A DNA stretch of 64,000 nucleotides from NCBI GenBank assembly GCA_030340625.1, contig JAOPHQ010000602.1, positions 70,001-134,000 on the forward strand, given 5' to 3'. Shown here one piece after another: positions 11,720 through 25,338 of the stretch. Position 1 is the stretch's first letter; every line of letters begins with the position of its first letter. The position numbers and the translations under genes were made by a program. The notes beneath the pieces are model-generated. The model did not search any database. It was not told the DNA's origin and saw only the letters and a list, made by a program, of their open reading frames with translations. The DNA is from Merluccius polli (taxonomy: Eukaryota > Chordata > Actinopteri > Gadiformes > Merlucciidae).

Positions 11720-11810
11720 TGGCATCCACGTGCAGCTCAATTGCTTGAGCAAGGCATTAACACCGGCAGGGTTAGGGGTTTCGATTGCCGCTGGGGACAA
11801 CAATGCCAGA
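11720..11810 (+). repeat. Possible tRNA-derived SINE head
   Basis: GCTCAATTGCTTGAGCAAGG resembles an A-box region and GGTTTCGATTGCCG a B box about 35 nt later, a spacing seen in tRNA-derived SINE heads. The tail is not recognised. Confidence 0.3.
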
Positions 11811-12324
11811 TGAAAACACCCTTACACTAACTGTAACGCTAATACAAAATGACATTGGCCTTTATGAAAAAAAACCCACAATATTCAAATGTATTTAGGG
11901 ATTCATGTTGCTTGGGAACATGTTATAATTCAACTTGAAGACATGGCTGGGGTGAGTGTGTGTGTGGACTGGCAGACATGAGAAAATGGGCCGATGGAGA
12001 CCATTCTCAGAACATAAAGGAGCAGCGTTGCTCTCCGGCAGAGGTGTTGCCAGAGGTGTTGTGCTCTGAAGCCGATTGTGTCTTGTGTCGAAATCCACAT
12101 CAGCCCATTCGCTTTTGTGTACCGGAGTCACCGAGCCTCTACCGGGACCCAGCTGCTTTCTGCTGGTCTTCATTTTTCACTCCGAGCTTGTACAAATATA
12201 TTTTTTGCATGTCTCTGTATTTTGTGTAACTCGTGTGCACATTGTAACCGGGAATTACGGGAAGCAGATGCGAGTCTACAGCAAACTCACTGATCCACTC
12301 CTCTGCAGGCCTATATATAGGGTT

Positions 12325-12560
12325 TGTAGCCTACATCACGACGTCACATCGCAATGACCGCCTCCATTTTGGAAGCGTAGGAGCAGTTGTGTTGGTAGCA
12401 ATGTTTTTTTTGGGTCATTGTTTAGTAAGTAATCGTGAAAGGAATTAAGTGAATGATTTCATTAGCCTAGGTTACGGTATATTTACGTTGATTTAAGATT
12501 TTACAGTACTACAACTTTCTTGATTCCTCTCAATATGGCAGAGTATCGCCAACAAAAGAT
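12325..12560 (-). repeat. Dispersed repeat copy B
   Basis: The reverse complement shares ordered blocks with copy A at about 3945-4205, including CTTCCAAAATGG, TTACTAAACAATGA, TTGGCGATACTC and TGCATCATGGGA. The internal order is conserved while some spacers differ in length, as in an old transposon family. Confidence 0.6.
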
Positions 12561-15500
12561 CCCATGATGCACTCTTGTATGTGTATGGTGCATACATCCT
12601 TTGTTTGGACCGTTCCTCGGCGTAGGGCTCCTGGAGTGACATGGCCTACTATCTGAAGTGGGTCTAATTGTTAACAGTGTGAGTGACAGCCAGGCTAGAG
12701 CTGCTCTGCGATAGAGCGATACCACGGCTGATGATGATGATGCCCACGCAGTTTGTGTCTGTGTGCGGTGGGTACAGTAGGCCTATCACTCTGACGCACC
12801 AGCTATCAATATTGATTTTCATGTTTTCTTATCACAGACCGCCACACACCAAAATAACTGTTCACAATCACAATCCTGATGGTTATCCAAAAGCGTTCGG
12901 CTGCGGTAGCGTCTAGTGGTGGGTATTTTTGTTCCTCATTTTAACTGGGATAATTAAATATGCGGAGGGGGATCTCGTCTGAGTTGGTGTTACGTCCCAG
13001 GGGATTGTGAGGAATTTTGCTAACAGACACGCAAAAAAAAAAGTCATTTGTCAGCCATGTTGCTGAGGCGGCAGTCCCATGGTTGGCATTCAAACTGATG
13101 GGGGTCCGTTCCTCTGGCCGACCTCTGAATTAACCAATGCTCCCATCTCCACGGGTGCAATGCGACCTGCGCATGAACTTAGTTTTTTACGTATGCATAT
13201 GGAGCACCCCAGCTGTCAATTTATGCTAATGCCCTTTTGAATTAGCCGTGGAAAACAATTCATTTTGTGACCAGGTGGATGAGCAGTCTTTAATCACGGT
13301 CCGGGAGGTGTCAGGGCACTTGCTGACTGGCGTGGCACCGGCCGATATAACAGCACAAGACATGGACAGAATTCAGAAGTCCACAAAGTCGCACATTGGC
13401 CGCTCATCTGTATAATCCTCCGTGAAAACATATTTCAACACTGAAAAACATACTAATCACGTGTTAATGAACATGCATTTATGTATATTAATGACAAGCT
13501 ACAGTGTACAACGTTACGAAACCTACATTTGTTCTGCTCCCTGCTGATATATATATGGTTCCAGTCAGTCACACTTTCACAAGCTGCTGCCAAGATGTGC
13601 ATTAGGGTTGTAATACGTGTGTGTGTGTGCTTAATGTCACATCACTGAAAGGACCTAAAACCCTGAGACCTTTGCCAATGACATCTCCAGCTCTATGTGC
13701 CTTGGACCTGAAAATATCTGTCACTCTCCTTTGCAAGAGATGTCAGAGGCATGTGTTACATGTTTTACTCTTTGTATTTAACTTAATTTAATACAGTACA
13801 ATTCAACATATGCAAACTAACAGTGATATTTGTTTTTATATGTTAAGCAGATGGCTACATTGAGTTAGACTATCACCGTACCATTGGAAATGCCAAAACT
13901 GAAATATCAGGTGCAATGTAGGCCAGTTGAGTAAAGAAGGATGGAGATTCAGGCGGTCGCAGGCTTGATCTTCTGCTCTGTCTGAAGCATGGAGGGGATA
14001 AACCCTGTACTAAATCTGATGTTTAAACACACTGTGGCCACTGTGAAGTGTGTCCTAGTTTTGTGGAATTACCTGCAGACATCAATCTCTCCTTCCATTC
14101 TCCTTGGTGGTAAATGGCGCCACCGAGTTAAAGAAGGGAGAGAGAAAATATATGTTCCTTATCTCGTTTCGCAGATCTCCAGTGTAGCGCTACCGCTAGA
14201 TGGGTCTGGCTGAGGTACCAGCTTTGCAGATGTTAATGCACCAACTGCTGCAAAGCCTGTTCGCCCTTGGCAGTCACACAGAGTCAGTTCTGGCTGAAAC
14301 CTCAGTGGTATATCAGTTCTTGCGAAATGGCAAAGGCTGTCTGTTTTTTTATTGACAATTGTTAATGTATTCTGAATAAAGCCTTGTTCTACCAACCATA
14401 TTAACATAATACAATCTGGAAACTTGTGGCCATTTGTACAGACCACTGTCCATATTTTTATTGTAAAACAAAATCAATTTTCTTGGATTGCAAGAGCTAT
14501 CTCTGGTGTCGATGAGTTGAGCTGTTCTCTCTCTTTCTCTCTTGGGGTTGGCTTGTGGAAAAGGCCACGAAGGGCGAATGCTAGTTTAACATCTGTGTGC
14601 AGTCTATCAGTATTACACATTTTGAAATAGCCAAAGTCTACCATCTGGGGTCTGGCTCACACTCAACGAAACTGATGACCGGGGGTGAAACTTCCTCAAT
14701 GTTTTTATCGTTAGACGTCGTTCACATGCTCAGATAGGACATACGAGTTGAAATTAAACATAACGAAACAGTGTTTTTCAAAATGAGTCTGAAATGCTAA
14801 ATATCTTCTTTGTTTACGATGTTGGCAAAGCACGCGAGGTTAGTGTTGATCCAGTCCCGGCAGAGAAGCCGAGGGAGCCAAATGACAGCAGCTGGACTAC
14901 CAAGAGCCAGGGAGCGTAGCCATTATTTAGAAATGTAAGTAACTCTCTACAGCAAGAACGTTAATGACTTCCAAGAGCAGCAGAAATGACGGGAGTGGCA
15001 CTGTAAATAACTGCGGTGTCATTTATTACATTGCGGGAACAAGGCTCAAAATGCGATCATCACACATAAAACTCACAAATAACAACATAAATTCAAATTT
15101 GAGGGGATTCAGAAATGAATGTTTCAAGTTTTAATTAGCCAATATCATTTTTTCATTTTATTTTATTACAGCGATACAGAAATTGTTATACAGGGAAAAC
15201 CAAAGTGGTTTACTAATCAGATATTCGTGACAGTCAGGAGGGATGACTTGCACTCAGAAGGTAACACAGGAGTCATTTCATATCCCTAGGCTTCAAGAAT
15301 GTGTCAATCTAGTTCTTCTCACTAAGTTTATTGTTCTCATATCTTCTCCAAATGGGGGTTTAGACCTACTATGTTTTTTTTGTAATGTACCTTGGCAAAA
15401 AATGCAAACTTAATAGAAATGTCACATGCAGTAGGTGATCATACCGTTACATTCACAGAACGTCTTTTCTCAGTAGCCCAAATCACTCAATCACTACCAG

Positions 15501-17905
15501 AACCTCGAGCAACATATGTGCTTGATTGGTTATTTACACAGAGATGCGCTTTGTAAAACAAAAGGTTGGGAACAAATAAGTGGGCTGTTTCCTCTGCAGA
15601 CAACATAATGGGATGACGTGGGATCATTTCAGCCCTTTCATATGTTTCATAAAAGCAACACGAAACATGGGCTTAGCCTTATCGCACTTAAGGCATTCCA
15701 CTGCTACACTTGTGTTCAATCAAAGGAAGCGAAAAGCTTCCTTATATCCCCTCTCCCTATAAATCATTTCTTTTCAATCCTGGGCCCTCTTCCATTTCAA
15801 CAGGCTCTCCTGACAAAAAACTAATTTATCCTCAAAGTTGTCTAATGTCAGACAATAATCTGTTTGCAGCGGTGTATACGCCAGCGGCGCGTCCATCATG
15901 CCGGTGTGTATACGTGGATCTATAGTGGAAGTGATTGTGCTTTTACACTGACACGCGTTTCCTGCGCCGGGGCCATGCTACAGTGCTGGGATGTAAACAA
16001 TGAGGATCAGCAGAACAGGCAGGGAGTACTTTCTGGAGCCTCCTGACACATCCCTCTGCTTTGTCTCTCTCTCTCGGCACTCAGTATGAAAGCTTTGACA
16101 CGGAGCACTCTGGGAAATAAAACATTGTATTGTGACGGGAGTTATTGGCAGCAGAAATGACACGCATTGATTTCCTGCAAGAAACCTACCGAGGGGAGGA
16201 TGACATGACGCTCTTAACAGCTTTTCATTAATTAATAAATGGTCAGGGGAGGCAACAGCGATGTGCTATGAGATATGGCACAACGCTGACAGTGACAGAA
16301 GCCCCTACTGTACTTGTGTACAGACCATCTATTGACTCGTATTACTGAGCCATTGTGATCACTGAGGCCGATACGTTACGAGGTATGAACATGACTGATC
16401 ATGAGGTTGTTGAAGTAGATTAGGGCAACATAGGCTTACTGGCTGTTTTCATTTTAAGATTTAAGCGTTTGATCAAACATTAGGCGACCAATGAAGATGT
16501 ACAAATCCCAAACCCATGATCCCAGCATCTTAGTAGTAATTCTTAAGTAATTCCTCTTAGTAGCACACTTCATCTTGGTATCAAGAAGAACAACGCCTAA
16601 AATCCACTTCAAAACCTCAAATAGCTTAGTGAAAATGTATCTGAGTCCTCTCAAACTTCACAAAGTGAAGCTGCAAGCAGTTATCTGTCACCGTGTCTTC
16701 CCTCCTCCAGTGTGCGAATTGACGATTTGACTGCTTGACCCCCACTTGTCTGTCACATCTGGTCGTCCTGTAGGCGACGTCAAACAAGCCAGCTGGGACC
16801 CGAGCAGACACACATCAGTGCCTAATGTTCTGGATCAGTCGTTTGACAGAAGTAAACTAATATTTCCTTTCAAACACTATCTATTTCAGTCCATTCCAAA
16901 ATGTCTGTGGGGCAATTGTGAATTTCTGTTTGGGTGAGGGACGACATATCACACATCTCTAATTTTATCATGCTCTGTGTCAGGGAGACATCCACACAAA
17001 GAGATGACACTTTGGCTTGTGTAATCATGGAAAACATTGATTGCTCAAAGAGGGTGTGTGGGTGGGTGGGGGGTGATATGCTGTTTTAAGATAGTTTTGA
17101 CAAGGAACGAGGCAAATGCTGTCAGATGGGATTCTAAAAGGCGTTCAGTGGCTGTTGCGCCAGAGAGACAGCCGTCCTCGACACATTTGGCCAGACACTG
17201 AGGCTACTGTCGTTTCACCAACGCGGGCAGTGGTGAACTTCTGATCACCCGACTCCCGTACCTGACACCAAAAACAACAACTTCAAATCTTCCCCGCTCC
17301 TGCATTAGCGTAAGCGTGGTGATAAATGAAGCATGACGATATTCTTATTAAAAGGAAATTGAATTGAATATACAAGTTGTTTATGAAGGCTAGAATCACA
17401 CACAGAATTATTTTCATTGAAGGACAAAGTTTTACTGGTAAGAGTCAGTGAATTCAAGTAAAAATGACACCATGAAGCAACAACAACAAATACATCCATC
17501 AAACAACATTCATATGAATCATTTTTGTCCTTGGGAGATAGTGCTATTTTCTCCCTGTAATCCACCTGGCTGGCGCATTCATATTCCTTGTTTATTAGGG
17601 GTTCAGCCCTCTCACCACGGTGTCAGTAATAATTATGTAATGGCAGCCTCCGTGACAGATACAGAAACATTAGAGGCCTATTTTTAGTGAGGACAAGAGC
17701 ACACTAAGTATGGATATCATGTTTCAATGTAAAAGAAACGGAATCCGATTGTCAATAGGAAAAAATGTGAAATTACATGGAGATATTGTGTCGACGAAAT
17801 AAGAACATTGAATTCAAAGATATAATTACTTAGCAATTTGATTTAAAGGGGCTAAAGCAAGTAATGGATATATTGGAATACAAACACTATATTCTATATG
17901 CTTCA

Positions 17906-17989
17906 AAAATATGAATAGCACTGAAATATTGAAATTGAAATATAAAATTCAATATTTCAATTTCAATATTTCAGTGCTATTCATATTTT
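17906..17989. repeat. Perfect long hairpin, 38-bp arms, 8-nt loop
   Basis: The arms at 17906-17943 and 17952-17989 are exact reverse complements over 38 nt, separated by AAAATTCA. They are A/T-rich but include the unique-looking GAATAGCACTGAAA. No terminal signature of a known transposon and no target duplication is visible. Confidence 0.9.
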
Positions 17990-18624
17990 GGATTGTACGT
18001 ATGTTTGAACATTGAGTAGTTATAGTGTCTCAAACTTGTCAAAGTGAATTCAAGAATCCTAATGCTGTTTCTCTCATTCAAAGGGTTCAGTCAGATGTGG
18101 GAAATTGAACGTGTTCTTCTTGATGAAGGGATCTGGGAATTGTCCTGCTGTCAGATCTGCACTATTATCTGCCCTTATGTTTCAGGCAAATTAGACTAGT
18201 AGTCCCAGAGGGGTTGGGACCCTTGCATGGTGGCGGCCTCGTATTCTCACATCACGTCAGCTCCTTGATGGAAATTCACTTTAATCAGCAGAAAATGCAT
18301 AAGCCCCATTGGCTTGTTCTTATTCTTTTGATTCATTTTCCCTGACAGCCAAATGATACAGTAGGCCTACTTCAACCAACAGAATTTTTACTTTTTCCAA
18401 TTTAGCAACCAGTGACACTTTTAAGAATGAGACATATGATACTTGTAAGCAGAAAGGAAAAGAAAAGGAAAATCAATAGTTGTATCCCGTACAGTATTGT
18501 TCTTTAACAAGACTATTTGGACAGACAAAGCACTACCGCAAAATACCACAGAGGGTGAAAGAGACTGGCTGTGTGCAACATGTTAGTGCATGCACATACA
18601 TATTTCACTCTATTATGACCAGAC

Positions 18625-18860
18625 AAAAGCGTACCTTTAAAGGACAATACTGGTCTGGGTGATCAAACCATTGTAACCATCTCTCCTGGCTTCACTAAAA
18701 CATCCTCCACCAATTTAATTTGTCCTAATTACATCCTTGTAGCAATTCTCCCGTACAGCGTTACCAATGTATACAATAGCAATACAGCACTTTGGTCTTT
18801 TGGAATCAATGTGTGTCGGTCAGTACGGAGTTTGTGTACAACATGACAAAAACACATGAT
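18625..18860 (+). repeat. Dispersed repeat, copy 1
   Basis: It shares ordered blocks with 63725-64000 in the same orientation: AAGGACAATAC, CTCTCCTGGCTTCA, GTAAAACAT-like, CACTTTGGTCTTT and GGAATCA followed by GTGTGT. It is non-coding and the family is not recognised. Confidence 0.6.
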
Positions 18861-20267
18861 TATAATGATTATAAAGACATTGGATTTGAGTATCTAAGGT
18901 ACAATGCAGTATTTAAAAATTCCCCTCTGATATAGCAATGGAGTAGGTCTTTGTGTCCCGGCCATGTGCTATGGGGGACAGGCCGCGGTTTATTCATTTT
19001 CTTTCTCTGCGAAGAAAAGGGGAGAACAAGTTGCCTGCAACAGCACTCGGAGGATATCCTTGATGAAAGTCAATTTTGGTTTAATAAAGCGCCACATATC
19101 TGAACCTAGCTCATGCTGCGATGGTGGCTGTCGCCCACAGTAGAAGGCTGCCAGCAGCAATAATAGCCAATCATTTGATTTAATTCTGTTCTGCACCGTG
19201 TGCAATTGCCAATAAGAGTTGAAATCAGTCGTTTTGAAAACTTGCCTGTTCCATCGTAGTGACAAGTATGCCAATATTCACCACTTACAGCAGACCGATT
19301 AGAGAGGTCCGGCTTATGCATACACAAACACACACAAACACACTTAACAATCTCATATAATGTTACTGTCTATCCCAGTTACCGATTGCACAAAAACAGC
19401 AATAAATGTGCACACAATTTAACAATCTGCTACAGGTTAACTGTATGACATGAGCCTTGAATATTCCCTCTGGTAGATCGGTGCGAATTTCCAAATATGC
19501 GGGCTTGCTGAATATATATCTGGTCATTATATCAGGTCTCTGGGCACATCCAGTATTAGCCAGGATTATGAACCAGAGCCGGGAAGTCGTGTCAGGATTT
19601 GGGTTTGGACAGGGTTAGGACTATTGGACTGTTGTTTACAGTGCTGGAGTATCAGTGGGCTCAGACAGCCGAGAGGAGAGGGGAGAGAGTAGCTGGAAAT
19701 CAAGGGCTTTCGTCAATCTTGTATCCTCTCGTGGCCCACAGGCCCTGTGTGTTCTCTATGGGAGTGATTGACCACTGGCTTTAGATAGGAATTGATTGTG
19801 TAAAGGCCTCAACAATGAAAAGCCCTTGGTATTCTGGCAACCCGGGAGGAGGAGGGGGTGTCATACTCTCGGATACTGTTGTCAGCGGACACAACAGGGC
19901 CCTGCGTTACTGCATTGTCCAACGGTCTTCGTCTGAGGATCAGGCAAGGTCTTGATTTGAGTAATGCCGGGCTTCTAATTGGGTTGCATCGATCCGTCCC
20001 TGCGCCTGTTCATGACCCAGCAGTCTTGATAAATGTCTGCTGGTTTTCACTAACGTAAATATATAAATAAATGAACAAGTGGAACTACAGTAAAGCAGCC
20101 GGTCGGATGGACACGGCCTCAAGCCCAGGAGGGGTGTTCACGACGCGTAGGGACATTTGTACAGGAGAGATTTGAGGAATCGTGAGGAAGAGGGCATGGG
20201 AAATTATGTTTGGTGTCAGACTTTTGGGTTCATAGTCATTTCTGGCTGGTGTTAAACGACCAAGTTA

Positions 20268-20300
20268 ATAATTCCAGCCAACAAAGTTGGCTGGAATTAT
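20268..20300. repeat. Perfect hairpin, 15-bp arms, 3-nt loop
   Basis: ATAATTCCAGCCAAC at 20268-20282, then AAA, then its exact reverse complement at 20286-20300. Confidence 0.85.
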
Positions 20301-20587
20301 GTGTTACGAGTGAATTGACAATTTCTTGACGTTCTTTGTGCTTGTGGTAATACATATGGGTAGGGGGAGCAGTGGCCAATTTAGCAGGAAATAAAACAAA
20401 CCTACCCATCCCTAACCCACACAAATAAGGATGGGGATGTTTTAACCGTGCAACCAAAATGTCCTCCTTACACTTCATTACCCCTCCATGCATTCATAAA
20501 ACCATATCGGGTCTTCTTTTTTAATACTGGAAAATCCAATTTGTTACAATTTCCACCATTATATAAAGATGTGTTATGTCCAAATTG

Positions 20588-20865
20588 CAGTGGTGGAAAG
20601 TAACTAAGTACATTTACTCAAGTACTGTAGTTAAGAACAAAATTGAGGTACTTGTACTTTATTTGAGTATTTCTGTTTTCTGCTCCCTTATACTTACTAC
20701 TCCACTACATTTCAGAGGCAAATATTGTACTTTTTACTCCACTACATTTATCTGACAGTTTTAGTAGTTAGCTATTTTGCAGATTCAGATTAACATTAAC
20801 TTTTGTACAGTGTGGTATTACTACTTTTACTGAAGTAAAATATCTGGGTACTTCTTCCACCACTG
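20588..20865. mobile_element. Nonautonomous hAT-type miniature element (CAGTGGTGG family)
   Basis: It begins CAGTGGTGGAAAGTAACT and ends TCTTCCACCACTG, so its termini are inverted repeats of one another. The body, with repeated TTTACTCCACTACATTT segments, matches the very common teleost hAT miniature family. The flanking 8-mers CCAAATTG and CTGAGTTG agree at five of eight positions, consistent with an old, decayed target duplication. It has no coding capacity. Confidence 0.85.
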
Positions 20866-21489
20866 CTGAGTTGAACATTGAAGCATTTAGTAAATGAAGT
20901 CTTGTATAATATCCCTGTTCCATACACCATGGGGGAGTTGGGAGGATCCATTATTGGCTTGTTGCAATCTCCGCTATAAACAGGCAGGGCACATTTTTAC
21001 CTCGTATCTACACCTCCACACCTCGAATAAACCGAGGTTTACTCCCTTCAACATCGTGCCAGCTTTCTATTACAGTGAAATTTAAAAAAACATATTGAAA
21101 CCATGCTTGGTGCAGAGAATTCATCTTTTGTTTACCAAGCACAGGAACGAGACACTGTAGCTTACTGTATATGGTCGTAACCAATGAGGATTACAGAAAC
21201 CTGCGTCACCAGCTGAGCTCTAGCGGGGTAACGTTGAATGCAAGCAGAGGTCTGGATTATGGAGGCGTGTAGGATCAAACAACAGAGGTTGACCACTTTC
21301 ACACTCAATATATGATTGGACCAGATGACTCTTGGAAAGTTCTGTGTTTACTGAAAAAATATCTCGCTGTGGCTAATAGAAAACTAAAACATAAAACATA
21401 AACATAAACTAAAACATGTCACTGATGTGACAACCTTTTTCATTCATAGCAGTTCTTTTATCCAGGTTTTGTTAAGATCCAGGCAGTTG

Positions 21490-21534
21490 TGTGTGTGTGT
21501 GTGTGTGTTTGTGTGTGTATGTGTGTGTGTGTAG
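21490..21534 (+). repeat. (TG)n microsatellite
   Basis: A short, interrupted TG run. Confidence 0.85.
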
Positions 21535-23627
21535 CCTACATCTTTAGTGTTTAATTAAAACAAGTTTAAGGTCAAGTGGAGTGGCCCAACACAGGCTTAA
21601 TTTGGCTAGAAAAGGCCATAAAAAGACAAATTTGTATTTAAATTTAACCTCGTTCCCACACGTACTCATCTGACACCTGAACACCGGGAGCAGGGTGCTT
21701 GAAATGTGTGAATGTGTGTATATTGGTGAGTGAGAGGGCGGGACTTTGGAGCATGTTTAGGAGGCAGCAATATCTGTTTCAGTTACATGGGTTTAGTGGT
21801 GGGAGGTGAGAAAGAGGGAGGGCCTTCCGATAGAGGCATATCCGTTTTCGTCACCTTTGACAAAACAGCTGGTCGCCCGGAGCATCCTCCCCTTGCCAGA
21901 TGTTTTGCTCTTCATCACAAGTTCTTTGTGCGCTCAATTTAGCGTTTCTCTACTCTCCTGTGTCAGAAACCCGTTGACAAACAAACATGCAAAGGAGAAT
22001 AAGCTAACTCATACCCCCCGGCCTATTGATTTTCTACACATTGTGATCTATATTTTTTCTGCTGTGATTATTGCGTGGTACAGCCACCATTTATAGGAAT
22101 CGGTGGCATTTGTTTGAGGTTGCTTCAAGCAATTGGCATTAGGAAAGGAGTCAGCTCCATGCACGTTTTTGTATACTCAGTTGACAGTTAATACTCGTGC
22201 CATGGCGGTTTTTACAATTGTGCTGCCTGTTGGGGCTTATTTATGGGCGGCTCTCTCGATTTATACCATTTATACATTGACACATGCTGCCCGAGCCTGT
22301 TGTTCATTATGCTGTGCTATAGGCCCCTGGAGAGGAGAAGGGCAACGCTTACAGGATGGCAAAGCATAATAAATGTATCTTGTGGGACGCTGGTGGAAAG
22401 AGGAATTAACATCCAGTGAGGAATAATAAAGCTGCTGAGTGGGCTCTGGTTCATTCCTCTTCTGCACTGCATGTGCAGAAGAAGGGAAGAACAATAATAT
22501 ACATTGAAATGTAAGATTGTAAAGCAAGTTCATACAATAGTAATTTATTCATGCATTTAAAATTCTGTATATAGTTCACATTTTGTTATTTCTCTGCAGT
22601 TGAACTTCATGTTTGCTATTTCTTCCTTGTATGTAGCCTAACATTGAGATTCGGAGGAAGTCTGAGGAGGTCTGAGAAGTATGAAATAACAGAATGTCTC
22701 AGGCTGCTATGTTTTTTTTGTTTGAACGCTGAAAGTGTGTGTTTAAACACGGGCACAAATGCCAAGAAGGTGCTTCATACGTTCCTACCACCACATCGGC
22801 TGCTTGATCGGTGCATATAATGACTGAGCACATTTCTAACGGTTAATTTCATTTGAACCGCATCCAGTCTCTTTGTGCTAAATATTTTAGGATATCATTG
22901 GCCATGAAAGTTGGAGAATATCTCTATTCAAAATGCTGCGTCTTTCTTTCGTGAAGAGCCCCAAATTCTTGTTGCCATGGTGTTTTTTATCTGAACAGAC
23001 CACTGCTGTCAAACATAATAGCACAGAGAGACGCTGTTAGAGCAGAACATGTATTTAGCCGTTCACACTATTTTTACTGTTGATCTCTTTTTGTCATTAT
23101 ACAAATGTGTACATTTACTCAAACTCAGACAGGGGAAAAAAACACTGCCCCACCCCAAGGCATGTATGTTTCTATCACAATGCACAATTGCTAAAATGAT
23201 GGAGTGTGTGCAATGACAATATATTCAGTAGCGTTCCTCGCTTCGGGCCTTTGCAGAATGAGCAGGACCTTTCTGACCGCACTCGAGCTGTTTTATCGGA
23301 GAAGCATTTCACCAGAAGAAAGTTGAGGTATAGTGGGAGTAGAGGCTCCCCTCCCCTCGCAGAGGGGGCCAACACACAACGGTGGTGCGGTTGTATGAAA
23401 TGGCACAGTTACACTTTCACTGTTTCTCATAGTAAGACAATTAATGCCATTTGTTTATCCAAAGTGACATAGTGATTTCAGATACATGTCATTTAGGAGC
23501 TGCTGGGCAGGCACGTGCAGAGGGGGGGGCTATGGGTGCCCGAGCCCCTGCCCTTTTCCCTTTGAAGGACCAAAGTGCCCTTTTGAGCGGACCAAAGTGC
23601 CCTTTTGACAAAGGGTCTCTGCACGGC

Positions 23628-23760
23628 CCTGCTGCTGGGTGTTGGCCATCTTTCTCAAGGAGGCCCACAGCAGGTAGGCTACGGACATTGGGGATCGAAC
23701 CCGGTGCATTTCAGCTGGAAGTCACACACCCCATAGCCGTTACACTATGCTGTCTATGTG
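23628..23760 (-). repeat. Candidate tRNA-derived SINE on the minus strand
   Basis: On the minus strand, TAGTGTAACGGCTATGG fits an A box and CACCGGGTTCGATCCCC is an excellent B box some 40 nt downstream. Just to the left, GGACCAAAGTGCCCTTTTGA is duplicated in tandem-like fashion. Confidence 0.45.
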
Positions 23761-23899
23761 TATGTGGTCACTGGAACCACGCAGGCATCATGCCAACTCA
23801 TGGATATTTTCAAGTCTATTTGAATTATTTCGGTCTGTGATGACTCGCTCACATCAAGGCTGAGCCCCTGAAGCCTATGCAGCTGACATTTCCTTTCAG

Positions 23900-24168
23900 T
23901 TAAAGGGCCCCCATTTTACCACCAGGTGTGATGTTAGCCATTACAAGCCATGTCAAAATCCACCCTCTAGTGACATCACAAGTGAGAATGTTCACCCAGA
24001 TGTCAGCCTACCAGTTGTTAGAGTCCACTGGATAGGCTGGTACGCTGATCTATCCATCATACATATGGGTGGACACTCCCACTTGTGATGTCACTAGAGG
24101 GTAGATTTTGACATGGGTTGTAATGGCTAATCATCATCCAACCTGTTAGTAAAATGGGGACCCTTTAA
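23900..24168. mobile_element. TTAA-flanked foldback miniature element
   Basis: TTAA at 23900-23903 and 24165-24168 bracket an element whose ends, AGGGCCCCCATTTTAC and GTAAAATGGGGACCCT, are near-perfect inverted repeats. The complementarity continues inward for about 85 nt (for example CTAGTGACATCACAAGTG with CACTTGTGATGTCACTAG). A TTAA target duplication is characteristic of the piggyBac superfamily, though the ends are not a textbook piggyBac match. It has no coding capacity. Confidence 0.7.
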
Positions 24169-25032
24169 TTCTTCGCAAACGTTTAAAATGGGTTATCTTT
24201 GATTGTAATTATAATTATGTGGGCATAACATATACATTTTATGAAAACCTTTATGACATTGTTTTACAATCAACACTTTCATTGTGTATTTCATAAACTG
24301 AGCATTATGAAATTGTCATTTTATGTATTTCATTCACAACATTCCTATAAATATTTCATGTGGATATTTCCTGTGTCTAAAGAAGATAATGTTTTTTAGC
24401 TATAAAAGAGGAGTAAGTTATCTTGTCCTGTCTGAAAATGTTCAAATATATCAAACCAAATTTGACTTTTAAAAATAAATGTATGTTTAGGCTACGTTAC
24501 GGGGGGCCTCTTTCGATGTATTTATTTTGACCCTCCAAAACCAATAGACTTGTCGCAGTCTTGCTGCTTTCCATTTCAGTGCCAATACTTAAAAATAAAA
24601 AGGATTCGTCAGGAGTGTGTGTCAATGTAATGGTGTGAAAATTATGTTTCTCTATTCTATTCTTCTTTTCTTATTTTTTAAATGAATGTTTATTCTAAAT
24701 GAATAAACAAACAACAATGTTCACTACTTGTTGAAGTTGAAATCATTTAAACATTTGAGATACTTAGGAAGTGCTGGAAGCTTTGAAGACATTTTTATTA
24801 AACTGCTGATACATTTCCATGAGCTTTAACAGAGTACTTTGCACAGAGGTAGAAGCAATATTGTTAATCCATTGTTGATCTCCCCAAGGATTAAGCTGCT
24901 TTAAAATCAATATAGCCACAACAGGTTGGACTTCACATTATCACGCTGCTACTTCACAAGGGGATCATATGCAGATGATTAAATATGAAAATGTTACCCT
25001 TTATCAGAATTAATTAAGCTTCGACCAGCCAT

Positions 25033-25033
<1 letters not shown>

Positions 25034-25065
<32 letters not shown>
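25034..25065 (+). repeat. (CA)n microsatellite
   Basis: About 16 CA units. Confidence 0.9.
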
Positions 25066-25068
<3 letters not shown>

Positions 25069-25194
25069 GCTCGGGGATATTAACATAGGAAAATCACATC
25101 TGTGAAGATTAAGGCAACATGTCTTCACATACATTATTCAGTATTAAACTTCTTACTAAGTAGGCCTATTACTACAACATGTACAACACATAAT

Positions 25195-25272
25195 GTGTGT
25201 GTGCGTTGGCGTGCGTGTGTGTGTGTGTGTGTGCGTTGGCGTGCGTGTGTGTGTGTGTGTGTGTGCGTTGGC

Positions 25273-25336
<64 letters not shown>
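25195..25336 (+). repeat. (TG)n with three GCGTTGGCGTGCG islands
   Basis: Three copies of a TGCGTTGGCGTGCG plus TG-run unit expand rightward into a long pure TG run. The frames read through it are low-complexity artefacts. Confidence 0.9.

Positions 25337-25338
<2 letters not shown>

Noticed and set aside
17906..17989. Novel miRNA precursor at the 38-bp hairpin
   Set aside because: A perfectly paired A/T-rich stem with an 8-nt loop lacks the bulges and asymmetric strand features of a typical pre-miRNA; it is kept only as a structural oddity.
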